64,000 nucleotides of DNA from Pseudomonadota bacterium (GTDB lineage: Bacteria; Myxococcota; Myxococcia; Myxococcales; Myxococcaceae). Under the pieces are notes generated by a model. It saw nothing but the letters and a program-made list of their open reading frames with translations, had not been told where the DNA came from and ran no database searches. The position numbers and the translations under genes are program-made. Numbering within the stretch: the first letter of the stretch is position 1; every line of letters starts with the position of its first letter. Shown in pieces: positions 7,437 to 15,708 of the stretch. Where the stretch lies: contig JAFAFL010000032.1 in assembly GCA_023423535.1 (NCBI GenBank), positions 62,001 to 126,000 of the forward strand, written 5' to 3'.

Positions 7437-8546
7437 ATGTCGATTCAGATTCGGTCCGGTGACACGCTTTCGGGCATCGCAGCGCGGCACGGGACGACGG
7501 TGGCTGCCCTGCTCGCGGCCAACCCGCAGGTCAAGAACCCCAACCTCATCTACGCCGGCCAGCGGCTGAACCTCCCCGGTTCGCGCGACAGCTTCGAGCC
7601 CGCGCCCCAGGGTGGCGGCCAGCGCTACACCGTCCGCTCCGGCGACACCCTCTCCGGCATCGGCGCCCGCTTCGGCGTCTCGTATCAGGACATCGCGCGC
7701 GCGAACGGGATCTCCAACCCGAACCTCATCTACGCCGGGCAGCAGCTGACCATCCCCGGCCGCGCGCCGGCCGCGCCGACCCCGCCCTCGCCGCCGCCCG
7801 CCCCGAGCGGCACCGTCCGCCACGTGGTGCAGCCGGGCGACTCGCTCTCGGTCATCGCGCAGCGGTACGGATCGACGGTGAGTGCGATCGCCTCGGCCAA
7901 CGGCATCGCCAACCCGAACCGCATCTACCCGGGACAGGTGCTGACCATCCCCAACGGCCGCGCGCCGAGCGGCCCCGCGCCGGTCACGCCCACCCCGCCG
8001 GTGCCGGGCAACACGAGCGGAGGCGTCTCGGTCGATCAGCTGGTGGCGATCATGCCGAACCTCTCGCGGTCGCGGGCCCAGCAGCTGTTGCCCCATCTGA
8101 ACCAGGCGATGGTGCAGGGCGGCATCAACACGCCGCGGCGGCAGGCGGCCTTCCTCGCGCAGCTCGCGCACGAGTCGGTGGGCCTCACCGCGTTCGAGGA
8201 GTTCGCCTCCGGCGCCGCCTACGAGGGTCGCGCGGATCTGGGCAACACGCAGCCGGGCGACGGCGTCCGCTACAAGGGCCGCGGTCCCATCCAGCTCACC
8301 GGGCGGGCGAACTACCGCGCCGCGGGCAAGGCGCTGGGCATCGACCTCGAGAACAACCCTCGTCGTGCGTCGGACCCGGACGTGGGCTTCCGCATCGCCG
8401 TGTGGTTCTGGAACAGCCGCGGGCTGTCCTCGTACGCGGACCAGGGCCGCTTCGACGACATCACCTACCGCATCAACGGCGGGTACAACGGCAACGCGAG
8501 CCGCCACACCTACTGGGCGCGCGCGCGGCAGGTCCTCGGGGCCTGA
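7437..8546 (+). CDS. LysM-repeat protein with GH19 chitinase/lysozyme-like domain
   Basis: A 369-aa protein from ATG 7437, preceded by GGGAGG at good spacing. Three LysM domains are seen at about residues 3-46, 62-106 and 122-166 (each with GDTLSG or GDSLSV, an A-N-G/N-P run, and a YAGQ/YPGQ-LTIP ending). They are separated by Pro-rich linkers. The C-terminal half is a GH19-type domain: AFLAQLAHESVGLTAFEEF with the catalytic Glu region, then YKGRGPIQLTGRANY and AVWFWNSRGLS. LysM binds peptidoglycan or chitin and GH19 enzymes cleave beta-1,4 bonds in those polymers. No signal peptide is visible, so export must use another route. In myxobacteria a role in prey wall lysis or own-wall turnover is plausible. 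Confidence 0.88.
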   Translation: MSIQIRSGDTLSGIAARHGTTVAALLAANPQVKNPNLIYAGQRLNLPGSRDSFEPAPQGGGQRYTVRSGDTLSGIGARFGVSYQDIARANGISNPNLIYAGQQLTIPGRAPAAPTPPSPPPAPSGTVRHVVQPGDSLSVIAQRYGSTVSAIASANGIANPNRIYPGQVLTIPNGRAPSGPAPVTPTPPVPGNTSGGVSVDQLVAIMPNLSRSRAQQLLPHLNQAMVQGGINTPRRQAAFLAQLAHESVGLTAFEEFASGAAYEGRADLGNTQPGDGVRYKGRGPIQLTGRANYRAAGKALGIDLENNPRRASDPDVGFRIAVWFWNSRGLSSYADQGRFDDITYRINGGYNGNASRHTYWARARQVLGA

Positions 8547-8703
8547 TCCACCGAAAACGCGTCCGCGCTGCACTGGAACGCGCAAAACGTGCGGGGGTGC
8601 GCATAAGCTGCGCCCAGCCGTGCGACTTCAAACAGCAGAACGGGCCACCGGGCGTGGCACACAATCTGTAGTCAGGTCCGACATCCCTTTTCGGAGTCGC
8701 ACC

Positions 8704-9069
8704 ATGACGATGACCGCCCTGGCCCTGCAAGCCCGCCGAAACTTGATGAGCCGGCGCCGCAGCCTGCTTCGCCTCGCCCATCCCGAGGGTGCGAACAGCG
8801 TGGCCGGCGGGCCGGACGTGCTCGACCGCGCGGAGTCCATCACCCTCGAGAGAATGCGGAAGCAGCTCGCCGAACGCGAGCTGGAGGAGCTCTCCGAGAT
8901 CGAAGCCGCGCTCGCCCGGCTGGAGGCTGGCCAGTGGGGCCGGTGCCAGACCTGCGGCGGGCCCATCGGGCGCCAGCGGCTGCAGGCGCTCCCGGAGGCG
9001 CGCGAGTGCCTCGGGTGCCGCACCGAATCCGAAAAACAGGTCCACACCCTTCGCACCGACGTCCGCTAG
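8704..9069 (+). CDS. DksA/TraR-type zinc-finger protein
   Basis: A 121-aa protein from ATG 8704. The N-terminal half is helical and charged (ITLERMRKQLAERELEELSEIEAALARLEAG). The C-terminal half has a C-x2-C-x17-C-x2-C finger (CQTCGG ... CLGC) typical of DksA/TraR proteins, which bind the RNA polymerase secondary channel and work with ppGpp. The coiled-coil tip acidic pair of DksA is not obvious, so it may be a shorter TraR-like member. It lies 28 nt before an NtrC-type regulator. Confidence 0.82.
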   Translation: MTMTALALQARRNLMSRRRSLLRLAHPEGANSVAGGPDVLDRAESITLERMRKQLAERELEELSEIEAALARLEAGQWGRCQTCGGPIGRQRLQALPEARECLGCRTESEKQVHTLRTDVR

Positions 9070-9097
9070 CGCGACGACCGCAACGGAGCCCTATCCC

Positions 9098-10534
9098 ATG
9101 ATGGAAACGAAGAAGCAGCGCATCCTGGTCATCGACGACGAGCCGAACGCTCGCAGCGGCCTTGCCACCCTCCTGCGCGAGGAGGGCTACGACGTCCACG
9201 AGGCGGCGGACGGCGAGGAGGGCCTCGAGAAGCTGCACGCGCACGCGCCGGAGATCGTCCTCAGCGACGTGCGGATGCCGAAGATGGACGGCATCACCCT
9301 GCTGAAGAAGGCGAAGGAGCAGGGGCTCGACGCGGCGTTCGTGATGGTCACCGCGTTCGGGAGCATCCACTCCGCGGTGGAGGCGATGCGGGCGGGCGCG
9401 GAGAACTACCTCGTCAAGCCGGTGGACGCGGAGGCGGTGAGCGTCGTCGTGCAGCGGGTGCTGGAGAAGCAGGCCCTGCGGCGCGAGACGGCGAGCCTCA
9501 AGGCGCGGATCCAGGAGCGCTACCGCTTCCACAACATCGTCGGCGACTCGCCGGAATTGCAGTCGGTGTTCGACGTGGTGAAGCGCGCGGCGCCGTCGAA
9601 GGCGACGATGCTCATCCTCGGCGAGAGCGGAACGGGCAAGGAGCTCATCGCCCAGGCGCTGCACGAGGAGTCGCCCCGGCGCGACAAGCCGTTCATCAAG
9701 GTGAACTGCGCGGCGCTGACCGAGACCCTGCTGGAGAGCGAGCTCTTCGGCCACGAGAAGGGCTCGTTCACCGGCGCGGTGGCGCGGAAGGAGGGCCGCT
9801 TCGAGCTCGCCGACGGCGGCACGCTGCTGCTCGATGAAGTGGGCGAGATCCCCGCGTCGATCCAGATCAAGCTCCTGCGCGTGCTGCAGCAGCGCGAGTT
9901 CGAGCGCGTGGGCGGGACGCAGACGCTGAAGGTGGACGTGCGGCTGGTGGCGGCGACGAACCGGGATCTCGCGGCGGAGGTGAAGAAGGGCCGCTTCCGC
10001 GAGGACCTCTACTACCGGTTGAACGTGGTGGCGGTGACGCTGCCGCCCCTGCGCTCGAGAAAGGGCGACATCCCCACGCTCTTCAACCACTTCGTGGAGA
10101 AGTACGCGGACATGTACGGCAAGGAGATCCGCGGGCTCGCGCCGGGGCTGATGAACGCGCTGCTCTCGCACGACTGGCCGGGCAACGTCCGCGAGCTGGA
10201 GAACGTGACCGAGCGCGCGGTGGTGCTCTGCCGCGGGCACGAGCTGACCGCCGACGACCTGCCGACGACGCTGCGCGGGCCGAGGCCGGAACGCAGAAGC
10301 GCGGATGCACTCATCCCCGGCGCGACGCTGAAGGAGATCGAGCGCGAGGCCATCCTGCGGACGCTGGAGCTGGTGGGCGGCTCGAGCTCGCGCGCGGCGG
10401 AGATGCTCGGGATCAGCGTGCGGAAGATCCAGTACCGGCTGAAGGAGTACGCCAACGGGCACACCGGGACGGACGGGCACGAGGGCGAGGAGGGCGAGGA
10501 GCGCGGCGAGCCGGAAGGGTCGATGGAGCACTAG
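9098..10534 (+). CDS. Sigma-54-dependent NtrC-family response regulator
   Basis: A 478-aa protein from ATG 9098 (GGAG upstream). The receiver domain spans residues 1-125, with the acidic pair D13/D14, phospho-Asp D57 (LSDVRMPKMDG) and Lys in NYLVKPVD. The AAA+ domain follows: Walker A GESGTGKE, sigma-54 contact loop GSFTGA (a Ser variant of GAFTGA), Walker B LLLDEVGE and an arginine region (RFREDLYYRLNV). The Fis-type helix-turn-helix is at the end (EMLGISVRKIQYRLKEY). It activates sigma-54 promoters on phosphorylation. Its cognate kinase is not next door, so the partner is unknown. Sigma-54-like elements occur later in the window. Confidence 0.95.
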   Translation: MMETKKQRILVIDDEPNARSGLATLLREEGYDVHEAADGEEGLEKLHAHAPEIVLSDVRMPKMDGITLLKKAKEQGLDAAFVMVTAFGSIHSAVEAMRAGAENYLVKPVDAEAVSVVVQRVLEKQALRRETASLKARIQERYRFHNIVGDSPELQSVFDVVKRAAPSKATMLILGESGTGKELIAQALHEESPRRDKPFIKVNCAALTETLLESELFGHEKGSFTGAVARKEGRFELADGGTLLLDEVGEIPASIQIKLLRVLQQREFERVGGTQTLKVDVRLVAATNRDLAAEVKKGRFREDLYYRLNVVAVTLPPLRSRKGDIPTLFNHFVEKYADMYGKEIRGLAPGLMNALLSHDWPGNVRELENVTERAVVLCRGHELTADDLPTTLRGPRPERRSADALIPGATLKEIEREAILRTLELVGGSSSRAAEMLGISVRKIQYRLKEYANGHTGTDGHEGEEGEERGEPEGSMEH

Positions 10535-10581
10535 ACCCGGCGGGTTGCGGTGGGTGACGGGGCTCGGCAGCATGCGCGCGC

Positions 10582-10908
10582 ATGTGCCGGGCCCCTTCTG
10601 CTTTTGCATTACCGCTGCTGGCGAAGGACGACGGGCTCGACCGCAAGGGGGAGGAGATCCTCGAGCGGCTGCTCGAGCGCGTCGGCGGCTCCGGCGGCCG
10701 CCGCATCCGCTGCCCGAAGTGCCGGTGGGAGCCCCGGAAGACCGACCGATGGATGTGCCGGTGCGGGCACTGCTGGAACACCTTCGACACCGCCGGCCTC
10801 TGTCCCGCGTGCGGGTACCAGTGGGAGATCACCGCGTGCCTGCGGTGCGGGGAGTATTCGCCGCATCGGGATTGGTACGAGGACGAGCCGGGGGAGGGCG
10901 GCGTCTGA
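10582..10908 (+). CDS. Zinc-ribbon hypothetical protein
   Basis: A 108-aa protein from ATG 10582. The central part has paired Cys motifs: RCPKC, WMCRCGHCWNTFDT, LCPACGYQW and CLRCGE, suggesting two zinc ribbons. The start is uncertain, because similarity-like sequence seems to begin near LLAKDDGLDRKGEEILERLLE, but no other start codon is in frame there. It follows the NtrC-type gene by 47 nt. The function is unknown. Confidence 0.65.
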   Translation: MCRAPSAFALPLLAKDDGLDRKGEEILERLLERVGGSGGRRIRCPKCRWEPRKTDRWMCRCGHCWNTFDTAGLCPACGYQWEITACLRCGEYSPHRDWYEDEPGEGGV

Positions 10909-10936
10909 TCGCCCGCCGGTCCAGGGAAACGCCACG

Positions 10937-10964
10937 GCCCCCTCCTCGGGTGAGGAGAGGGCCG
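10937..10964. terminator. Hairpin between convergent genes
   Basis: GGCCCCCTCCTC pairs with GAGGAGAGGGCC around a GGGT loop, with one mismatch. It lies between convergent genes ending at 10908 and 10981. There is no strong T run, so it may serve both directions weakly or act with Rho. Confidence 0.55.
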
Positions 10965-10980
10965 CGCTCTTCTGTGTCAG

Positions 10981-11511
10981 CTACCGCCGCGTGGCGGTGA
11001 ACTGGTAGGTGGCGGAGCAGGGGACGGTGTCGAAGGCGGTGTTGTCGCCGCTGCACTGTCCGGCCTCGGTGGACACGGAGAAGTCGAGCGTCAGCGCTGC
11101 GGTGTCCGGCCCGGTGACGGTGCCGGTCACGGTGCGGTGCACGCGCACCACGCAGGTGTCGTCGAAGGCGACCGTGTAGCTCGTGGCCGTGTACTGGTCG
11201 ATCGCGTTGCCGGTCAGCTGCGCGCGGTCGAGCGACTGGGCCGGCGCGGTGGCGCTGTTCGACAAGTTGAAGGTCACCTCGCTGCCGGCGACCTGGATGC
11301 CGATCCGCTTGTCCGGATCCGCGTAGGCGCCGAAGAGGCCGCAGGCATCGGTGCCGGAGGCGATGGTCGCGTTGGAGACCGCGTAGGTGCCGCTGCTGAT
11401 CGCGTAGGCGTCGCCCTCTTCGGCGCCGGGCACGCCTTCACCACAGGCAAAGATCAGAGCCGAGAGCGAGAGCAGCGCGAGGCGAAGGGCCGTCGTGTTC
11501 GAGTGGGTCAT
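10981..11511 (-). CDS. Lipoprotein of unknown function
   Basis: A 176-aa protein from ATG 11511 with GGAG upstream. The lipoprotein signal ends in lipobox IFAC at about residue 23. The mature part is Ser/Thr/Ala-rich and looks beta-rich (GTYAVSNATIAS, VAGSEVTFNLSNSA, GTVTGPDTAALTLDFSV), with four Cys residues that could form disulfides. It is likely anchored in the outer or inner membrane. No known domain was recognised. Confidence 0.75.
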   Translation of the reverse strand: MTHSNTTALRLALLSLSALIFACGEGVPGAEEGDAYAISSGTYAVSNATIASGTDACGLFGAYADPDKRIGIQVAGSEVTFNLSNSATAPAQSLDRAQLTGNAIDQYTATSYTVAFDDTCVVRVHRTVTGTVTGPDTAALTLDFSVSTEAGQCSGDNTAFDTVPCSATYQFTATRR

Positions 11512-11544
11512 GGTCGTTATCTCCTGGAGGCTGAACGTGAGGGG

Positions 11545-11991
11545 TCAGAAGCCCGCCGCGCGCGCCTTCTCCTTCACCGGGAGCCTCGACACCGGCTGCG
11601 CGACCTTCACGTCCGCGCGCTGCACCGCCTCCGCGACCACCGCCTTCTTCGCCGCCGCCTCCTGCCGCTGCTGCGCGAGTCGCTGTGCGGCTGCCCTGTC
11701 CGCCGCGGCCTTGCGCTCGGCCTCGGCGCGCGCGGTCTCGTCCGCCGCCTGCTGCAGCCCCGCGAGCTTCGCGTTGGCCGCATCCAGCTGGGCCTTCGCC
11801 GCGTCGAGCTGCACCCGCAGCTCACTGGCGTTCTGCACCGCCGCCGCCTCCGCAGCCTTCGCCGCGGTCAGCGCCGACTGCCCGTGCGCGAGGTCCGACC
11901 TGCACACCGCGAGGTCGATCGCCTCCTGCTGATTGCAGCCGACGAGTCCGGCGAGAGAGAGGGCCGCGAGCGCACCGATGAGAGCCTTCAT
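11545..11991 (-). CDS. Coiled-coil lipoprotein
   Basis: A 148-aa protein from ATG 11991 (GAGGACAAC before the start). The lipobox is LVGC at residue 19. The mature part is a long Ala/Gln/Arg-rich heptad region (LRVQLDAAKAQLDAANAKL, then RAEAERKAAADRAAAQ) predicted to form one coiled coil, with a basic end. It lies 33 nt upstream of the lipoprotein at 10981-11511 on the same strand. The structure suggests an envelope spacer or scaffold. The function is unknown. Confidence 0.75.
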   Translation of the reverse strand: MKALIGALAALSLAGLVGCNQQEAIDLAVCRSDLAHGQSALTAAKAAEAAAVQNASELRVQLDAAKAQLDAANAKLAGLQQAADETARAEAERKAAADRAAAQRLAQQRQEAAAKKAVVAEAVQRADVKVAQPVSRLPVKEKARAAGF

Positions 11992-12124
11992 GTTGTCCTC
12001 GTGTGGTGAGACAGCGACACGCGGTCCTTGCTGCGTTGCGTGTCGCCCACTCGGACCGGACCGGCGCGAGGCGAATTCACGAACGCTCTGGAGCGCCCGT
12101 GGCCGCCTGCGCCCGCCTCCCTGC

Positions 12125-12775
12125 TCAGCGCACGATCTTGAAGTTGAAGTCCGGCGACTGGAAGTGACCGTAGAGGCGCACCCAGAGGGGCAGCAGGCTC
12201 TCGGTGGCGCGCGCATTGGTGATGTCCCCGAGGTCGATGACGTGCCGCCACCCGAACCACCCGCGCAGGATCTCCATCACCCGCGCTTTCGCGCCGCCGT
12301 CGTTGCCGCAGAGGAACATGTGGTGGTCGCCGTCCGCCACGCGCCGCGCGTCCACCATCAGGTGGCAGTTCACCGTGTTGAGCGTCTTCACCACCTGCAG
12401 TTCCGGGAACTCGCGCTGCAGCGTCTCACCCAGCGAGTCGGTGTTGCTCACCGTCAGCGTCGGCGGAAACCCCTTCGAGAAGTCGAGCGGGTTGCTCACG
12501 TCGATGAGCAGTTTCCCCTTCAGGTTCTCGCGCCCCGCCTGCGTCAGCACCTCCACCGACGCGCTGCCCAGCGTGCAGTTGAAGAGGAGCTCGGCGCCTG
12601 CCGCGGCGTCCGCGAACGTCCCCTCCGACGCGAGCGGCCCCGCACCTTTCGCCCACGCCACCGCCTTCTCGTTGCCGCGGTGACGCGAGCCCATCACCAC
12701 CTCGTGCCCCAGCTGCACGAGCTTCGTCCCGATGGCGTTGCCGACCATGCCCGTTCCCAGCACTGCGATCTTCAT
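12125..12775 (-). CDS. NADPH-binding Rossmann-fold reductase (F420-dependent reductase-like)
   Basis: A 216-aa protein from ATG 12775, with GGGAGAG upstream. The N-terminal dinucleotide motif is VLGTGMVGNAIGTKLVQLGHEV, followed by GSR at the end of strand 2, a mark of NADPH preference in NADPH:F420 reductase-like proteins. Other stretches are LLIDVSNPLDF, VVKTLNTVN and a GWRHVIDLGD C-terminal region. The substrate is uncertain, and many such proteins do not use F420. It is divergent from the LysR gene at 12899, so it is the probable regulated target. Confidence 0.8.
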   Translation of the reverse strand: MKIAVLGTGMVGNAIGTKLVQLGHEVVMGSRHRGNEKAVAWAKGAGPLASEGTFADAAAGAELLFNCTLGSASVEVLTQAGRENLKGKLLIDVSNPLDFSKGFPPTLTVSNTDSLGETLQREFPELQVVKTLNTVNCHLMVDARRVADGDHHMFLCGNDGGAKARVMEILRGWFGWRHVIDLGDITNARATESLLPLWVRLYGHFQSPDFNFKIVR

Positions 12776-12832
12776 CTGTCTCTCCCTGTCCGTCCGACTG
12801 CGTTCGCCCACAGTCGTAGCGGCCGCTGCGGG

Positions 12833-12872
12833 CGGTTGACAATCGCGCCTCCGGGCAACGCTTCGTCAACCG
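12833..12872. promoter_or_regulatory. Inverted repeat in the LysR/reductase divergent promoter
   Basis: CGGTTGAC (12833-12840) and GTCAACCG (12865-12872) are perfect inverted 8-mers separated by 24 nt. They lie in the 123-nt gap between two divergent starts. TTGACA inside the left arm could also be a -35 element. A LysR-type operator is the natural reading; it is inferred from position. Confidence 0.5.
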
Positions 12873-12898
12873 AGAGGAAACGATGGCAGGCTGCGGCC

Positions 12899-13924
12899 AT
12901 GGACCTCTTCGACGGCATTCTCCCCTTCGTGCAGGTGGCTCGCACCGGCAGCTTCAGCCGCGCGGCGGAGGCGCTCGGGGTGACGAAGGCGGCGGTGAGC
13001 AAGGCGGTCGCGCGGCTCGAAGCAGGGCTCGGCGCGCCGCTCTTCCTGCGCACCTCGCGGCAGGTCGCGCTGACGGAGGAGGGTGCCCTCTTCCTCGAGC
13101 GTTGCCGCGCGGCGGTGGATCACCTCACCGCGGGCCGGGACCTGCTCGCGCAGAAGAACGCGGCGCCGGAGGGCGTGCTGAAGGTGTCGCTCTCACCGGT
13201 GCTCGGGCGGTGGGTGGTTTCGCGGCTGCCCTTGCTGCGGATGAGACACCCGAAGCTCTCGTTCCGCATCAGCGTCACCGACCGGCTCTCGCGTCTGCCC
13301 GAAGAGGGCGTGGACGTCGCGCTGCGCATCGGCGACCTCGAGGACTCAGCGCTGGTCGGCCCGACGATCGCGCGGCCGCGTTGGAGCACGGTGGCCTCGC
13401 CCGCCTATCTCGCCCGGGCGCTGAATGGCAGACCGCAGCCGAAGCGGCCCGCGGACCTCGAGGCGCTCGACTGCCTCGCCTTCATCACGCCCGCGAACGC
13501 GCCGAAGCCGTGGCGCTTTCTCGCCCGCCGTGGCTCCGCGAAGACCGTGCGCTTCACCCCGCGTGGCCCGCTCTCGCTCGACAACGGCGAGCTGCTGGTG
13601 GAGGCCGCGGTGGCGGGCGCGGGCGCGGTGCAGGTGTTCGACTACCTCGTCGCCGAGCACCTGCGCGCGGGACGGCTGGTGGAGCTGTTGCCGGAGCTGG
13701 CGGCAGACGGCCCACCCATCCGGGCGCTCTGCCTGCCGGCGCGGCGCCAGACGCCGAAGGTCCGCGCCTTCCTCGACTTCGCCCAGGAGCTCTTCTCCCA
13801 GGCGACAGCGACAACCACAGCGACAGCGCCAGCGACCGCTACCGCAGCACCGGCAGCTTCAGCTCGAATCGCGCGCCGCCCTCGGCCGACCGCGTCACCT
13901 CCAGCGACCCGCCGTGCTGGGTGA
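12899..13924 (+). CDS. LysR-family transcriptional regulator
   Basis: A 341-aa protein from ATG 12899. The winged helix-turn-helix is at residues 1-60 (FVQVARTGSFSRAAEALGV, then VSKAVARLEAGLGAPLFLR). The ligand-binding domain follows, with LKVSLSPVLGRWVVSRLP and a VDVALRIGDL stretch typical of the CrgA-like group that regulates a divergent oxidoreductase. The last 40 residues are a low-complexity Thr/Ala/Pro/Arg tail that overlaps the 3' end of the convergent kinase gene by 86 nt. The tail probably arose by loss of an earlier stop codon. Confidence 0.88.
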   Translation: MDLFDGILPFVQVARTGSFSRAAEALGVTKAAVSKAVARLEAGLGAPLFLRTSRQVALTEEGALFLERCRAAVDHLTAGRDLLAQKNAAPEGVLKVSLSPVLGRWVVSRLPLLRMRHPKLSFRISVTDRLSRLPEEGVDVALRIGDLEDSALVGPTIARPRWSTVASPAYLARALNGRPQPKRPADLEALDCLAFITPANAPKPWRFLARRGSAKTVRFTPRGPLSLDNGELLVEAAVAGAGAVQVFDYLVAEHLRAGRLVELLPELAADGPPIRALCLPARRQTPKVRAFLDFAQELFSQATATTTATAPATATAAPAASARIARRPRPTASPPATRRAG

Positions 13925-14996
13925 CGATGGCGTGGCAGATGGGGAGTCCCAGCCCGGAGCCCTGCGCCTTGGTGGTGAAGAAGGGCTCGAAGATCCGCGA
14001 GGCCAGCTCCTCCGGCACGCCCGGCCCGTTGTCCTCCACCGTCAGCAGCACCCAGTCGTGCGCCGGCCGCGTGCTCAGCCGCACCAGCCCGTCCTTCGCC
14101 CTCGCCGCATCCAGCGCGTTGAGGGCGAGGTTCATCACCACCTGCCGCAGCCGCTCCTCGTCGCCGCGCGCCGCCGGCACCTCACCGAGGTCCCGCACGA
14201 GGTTGATGTTCCGCCGCTGCGCGTCCTCGCCGAGGAAGTCCGTCACCCGCGTCACCAGCCCGTTCAGATCGACCGGCCGCGCGCGCAGCTCCCTCGGCCG
14301 CGCGAGCTGGAGGAAGTCCTCGAGCAGCTGGTCGAGCCTTCGGATCTCGTCGCGCACCAGGGTCACCGGCTCGAGCAGCGGCGCGTGCAGCTCCTCCGCC
14401 AGCCGCTTGATCCGGCGCTCGAGCACCGACAGCTGCAGCGACGCGGAGTTCAGCGGGTTGCGGATCTCGTGCGAGAGCCCTGCGGTCATCGTGCCCACCG
14501 CGGCGAGCTTCTCCGCCACCATCGCGCGGCGCGAAAGCTCTCGCTTGTCGAGCTTCAGGCGCACCTGCCGCATCGCCTGCTCCACGGTGAGCAGCAGCTC
14601 CGGCGTGGCGGTGGGCTTGAGCAGGTACGCGCACGCGCCCGCGCGCACCGCGGCGGCCGCGCTCTCCACCGTCCCGTAACCGGTGAGCAGGACCACCTCA
14701 CCGTCCGGGTTGTCGCGCTTGAGCTCGGCGGCGAGCTGCGTGCCGTCGCCATCCGGCAGCTTGAGGTCGAGCAGCGCCACGTCCCACGGCAGCTCCGCGA
14801 GCACCTTCGCCTGCTTGCAGGTGCCGGCAGTGGAGACGGTGTAGCCCGCGTCCTCGAGGATCTCGCGCAGGTTCTCCGTCATGCCCACGTTGTCGTCGAT
14901 GACGAGCACCCGCGGCGGCGTGGGCGCCACGACCCTCGGCGGTGGCGTCCCCGGGTTCACGCTGGTCACCGCGCTCCCCATCGTCTCGCTGGTCAC
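13839..14996 (-). CDS. Receiver-histidine kinase hybrid (REC, HisKA, HATPase)
   Basis: A 385-aa protein from GTG 14996, overlapping the stop of the upstream regulator by 4 nt (GTGA). The domain order is inverted for a hybrid kinase: an N-terminal receiver (VLVIDDN, phospho-Asp in VALLDLKLPDGDG, Lys in YLLKPT), then HisKA with LSHEIRNPLN, then the ATPase with N box NLALNALDA, G1 DNGPGVP, F box FEPFFTTK and G2 GSGLGLPI. There are no membrane segments, so it is cytoplasmic. It is the last gene of a three-gene phosphorelay operon and could receive or pass phosphate through its own receiver. Confidence 0.92.
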   Translation of the reverse strand: MTSETMGSAVTSVNPGTPPPRVVAPTPPRVLVIDDNVGMTENLREILEDAGYTVSTAGTCKQAKVLAELPWDVALLDLKLPDGDGTQLAAELKRDNPDGEVVLLTGYGTVESAAAAVRAGACAYLLKPTATPELLLTVEQAMRQVRLKLDKRELSRRAMVAEKLAAVGTMTAGLSHEIRNPLNSASLQLSVLERRIKRLAEELHAPLLEPVTLVRDEIRRLDQLLEDFLQLARPRELRARPVDLNGLVTRVTDFLGEDAQRRNINLVRDLGEVPAARGDEERLRQVVMNLALNALDAARAKDGLVRLSTRPAHDWVLLTVEDNGPGVPEELASRIFEPFFTTKAQGSGLGLPICHAIVTQHGGSLEVTRSAEGGARFELKLPVLR

Positions 14997-15703
14997 GTGC
15001 GTGCCTCCTGGCCGTAGAGGCGCTCCAGCTCCGCGAGCAGCGCTCCGGTGTCGAACGGCTTGTGGAAGAGCTTGCCACCCTCCAGCGGCGGTGCGGCCGT
15101 CGGATCGTGCGCGGTCACCACCAGCTGCGGCATCCTCGGGAAGCGCGCGCGCAGGGTCCTCGCGGCCTCGCCGTCCGGCCCGCCCGGCACGCGCAGGTCC
15201 ACCACCGCCGCGAAGGGCCGCAGCTCACCGAGCCGCTGCGTGTCCGCGACCGAGTGCGCGCTCACCGAGGTGAAGCCCCTCTCGCAGAGCGCCTCGCTGA
15301 GGTTGTCCGCCATCATCAGGTCGTCCTCCACCACCACGACCAGCCCGTCACGCCGCGCCCGCTGCAGATGCCCGAGCAGCCGCTCCACCGGCACCGGCTT
15401 CTGCAGCACCGCCAGCAGTCCCTCCTGCCGCGCGAAGGAGAGGTCCTCGTCGCCGATGTACGCGGTCACCACCAGCGCCGGCAGCCCCGGGTCCGCGCGC
15501 CGCGTCTGGTGCACGAGCTCCGCGCCGCTCATCACCGGCATGCGCATGTCGGTGAGCATGGCGTCGAACCGCGTCTGACGGACCCTCGCCAGCGCGTCGA
15601 TCCCCGAGTCCACCACCGTCACCTCGTCACCGAGATCCCGGATGATCTCCGCGAGGTTCTCCGCGAACGCGCGGTTGTCATCGACCAAGAGATAGTGACG
15701 CAT
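14993..15703 (-). CDS. Response regulator with two tandem receiver domains, no output domain
   Basis: A 236-aa protein. Receiver 1 covers residues 1-115 (acidic pair D8/D9, phospho-Asp D52 in LTDMRMP, Lys in VLQKPV) and receiver 2 covers residues 120-230 (D127/D128, phospho-Asp D169 in VVDLRVPGG, Lys in LFHKPF). The AfGcHK partner of Anaeromyxobacter is known to have two receiver domains phosphorylated at Asp52 and Asp169. The same numbers are found here by counting. It lies 5 nt after the globin-kinase gene, and the next kinase starts inside its stop codon. It probably links the globin kinase to the hybrid kinase. Confidence 0.92.
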   Translation of the reverse strand: MRHYLLVDDNRAFAENLAEIIRDLGDEVTVVDSGIDALARVRQTRFDAMLTDMRMPVMSGAELVHQTRRADPGLPALVVTAYIGDEDLSFARQEGLLAVLQKPVPVERLLGHLQRARRDGLVVVVEDDLMMADNLSEALCERGFTSVSAHSVADTQRLGELRPFAAVVDLRVPGGPDGEAARTLRARFPRMPQLVVTAHDPTAAPPLEGGKLFHKPFDTGALLAELERLYGQEART

Positions 15704-15708
15704 GGGCT

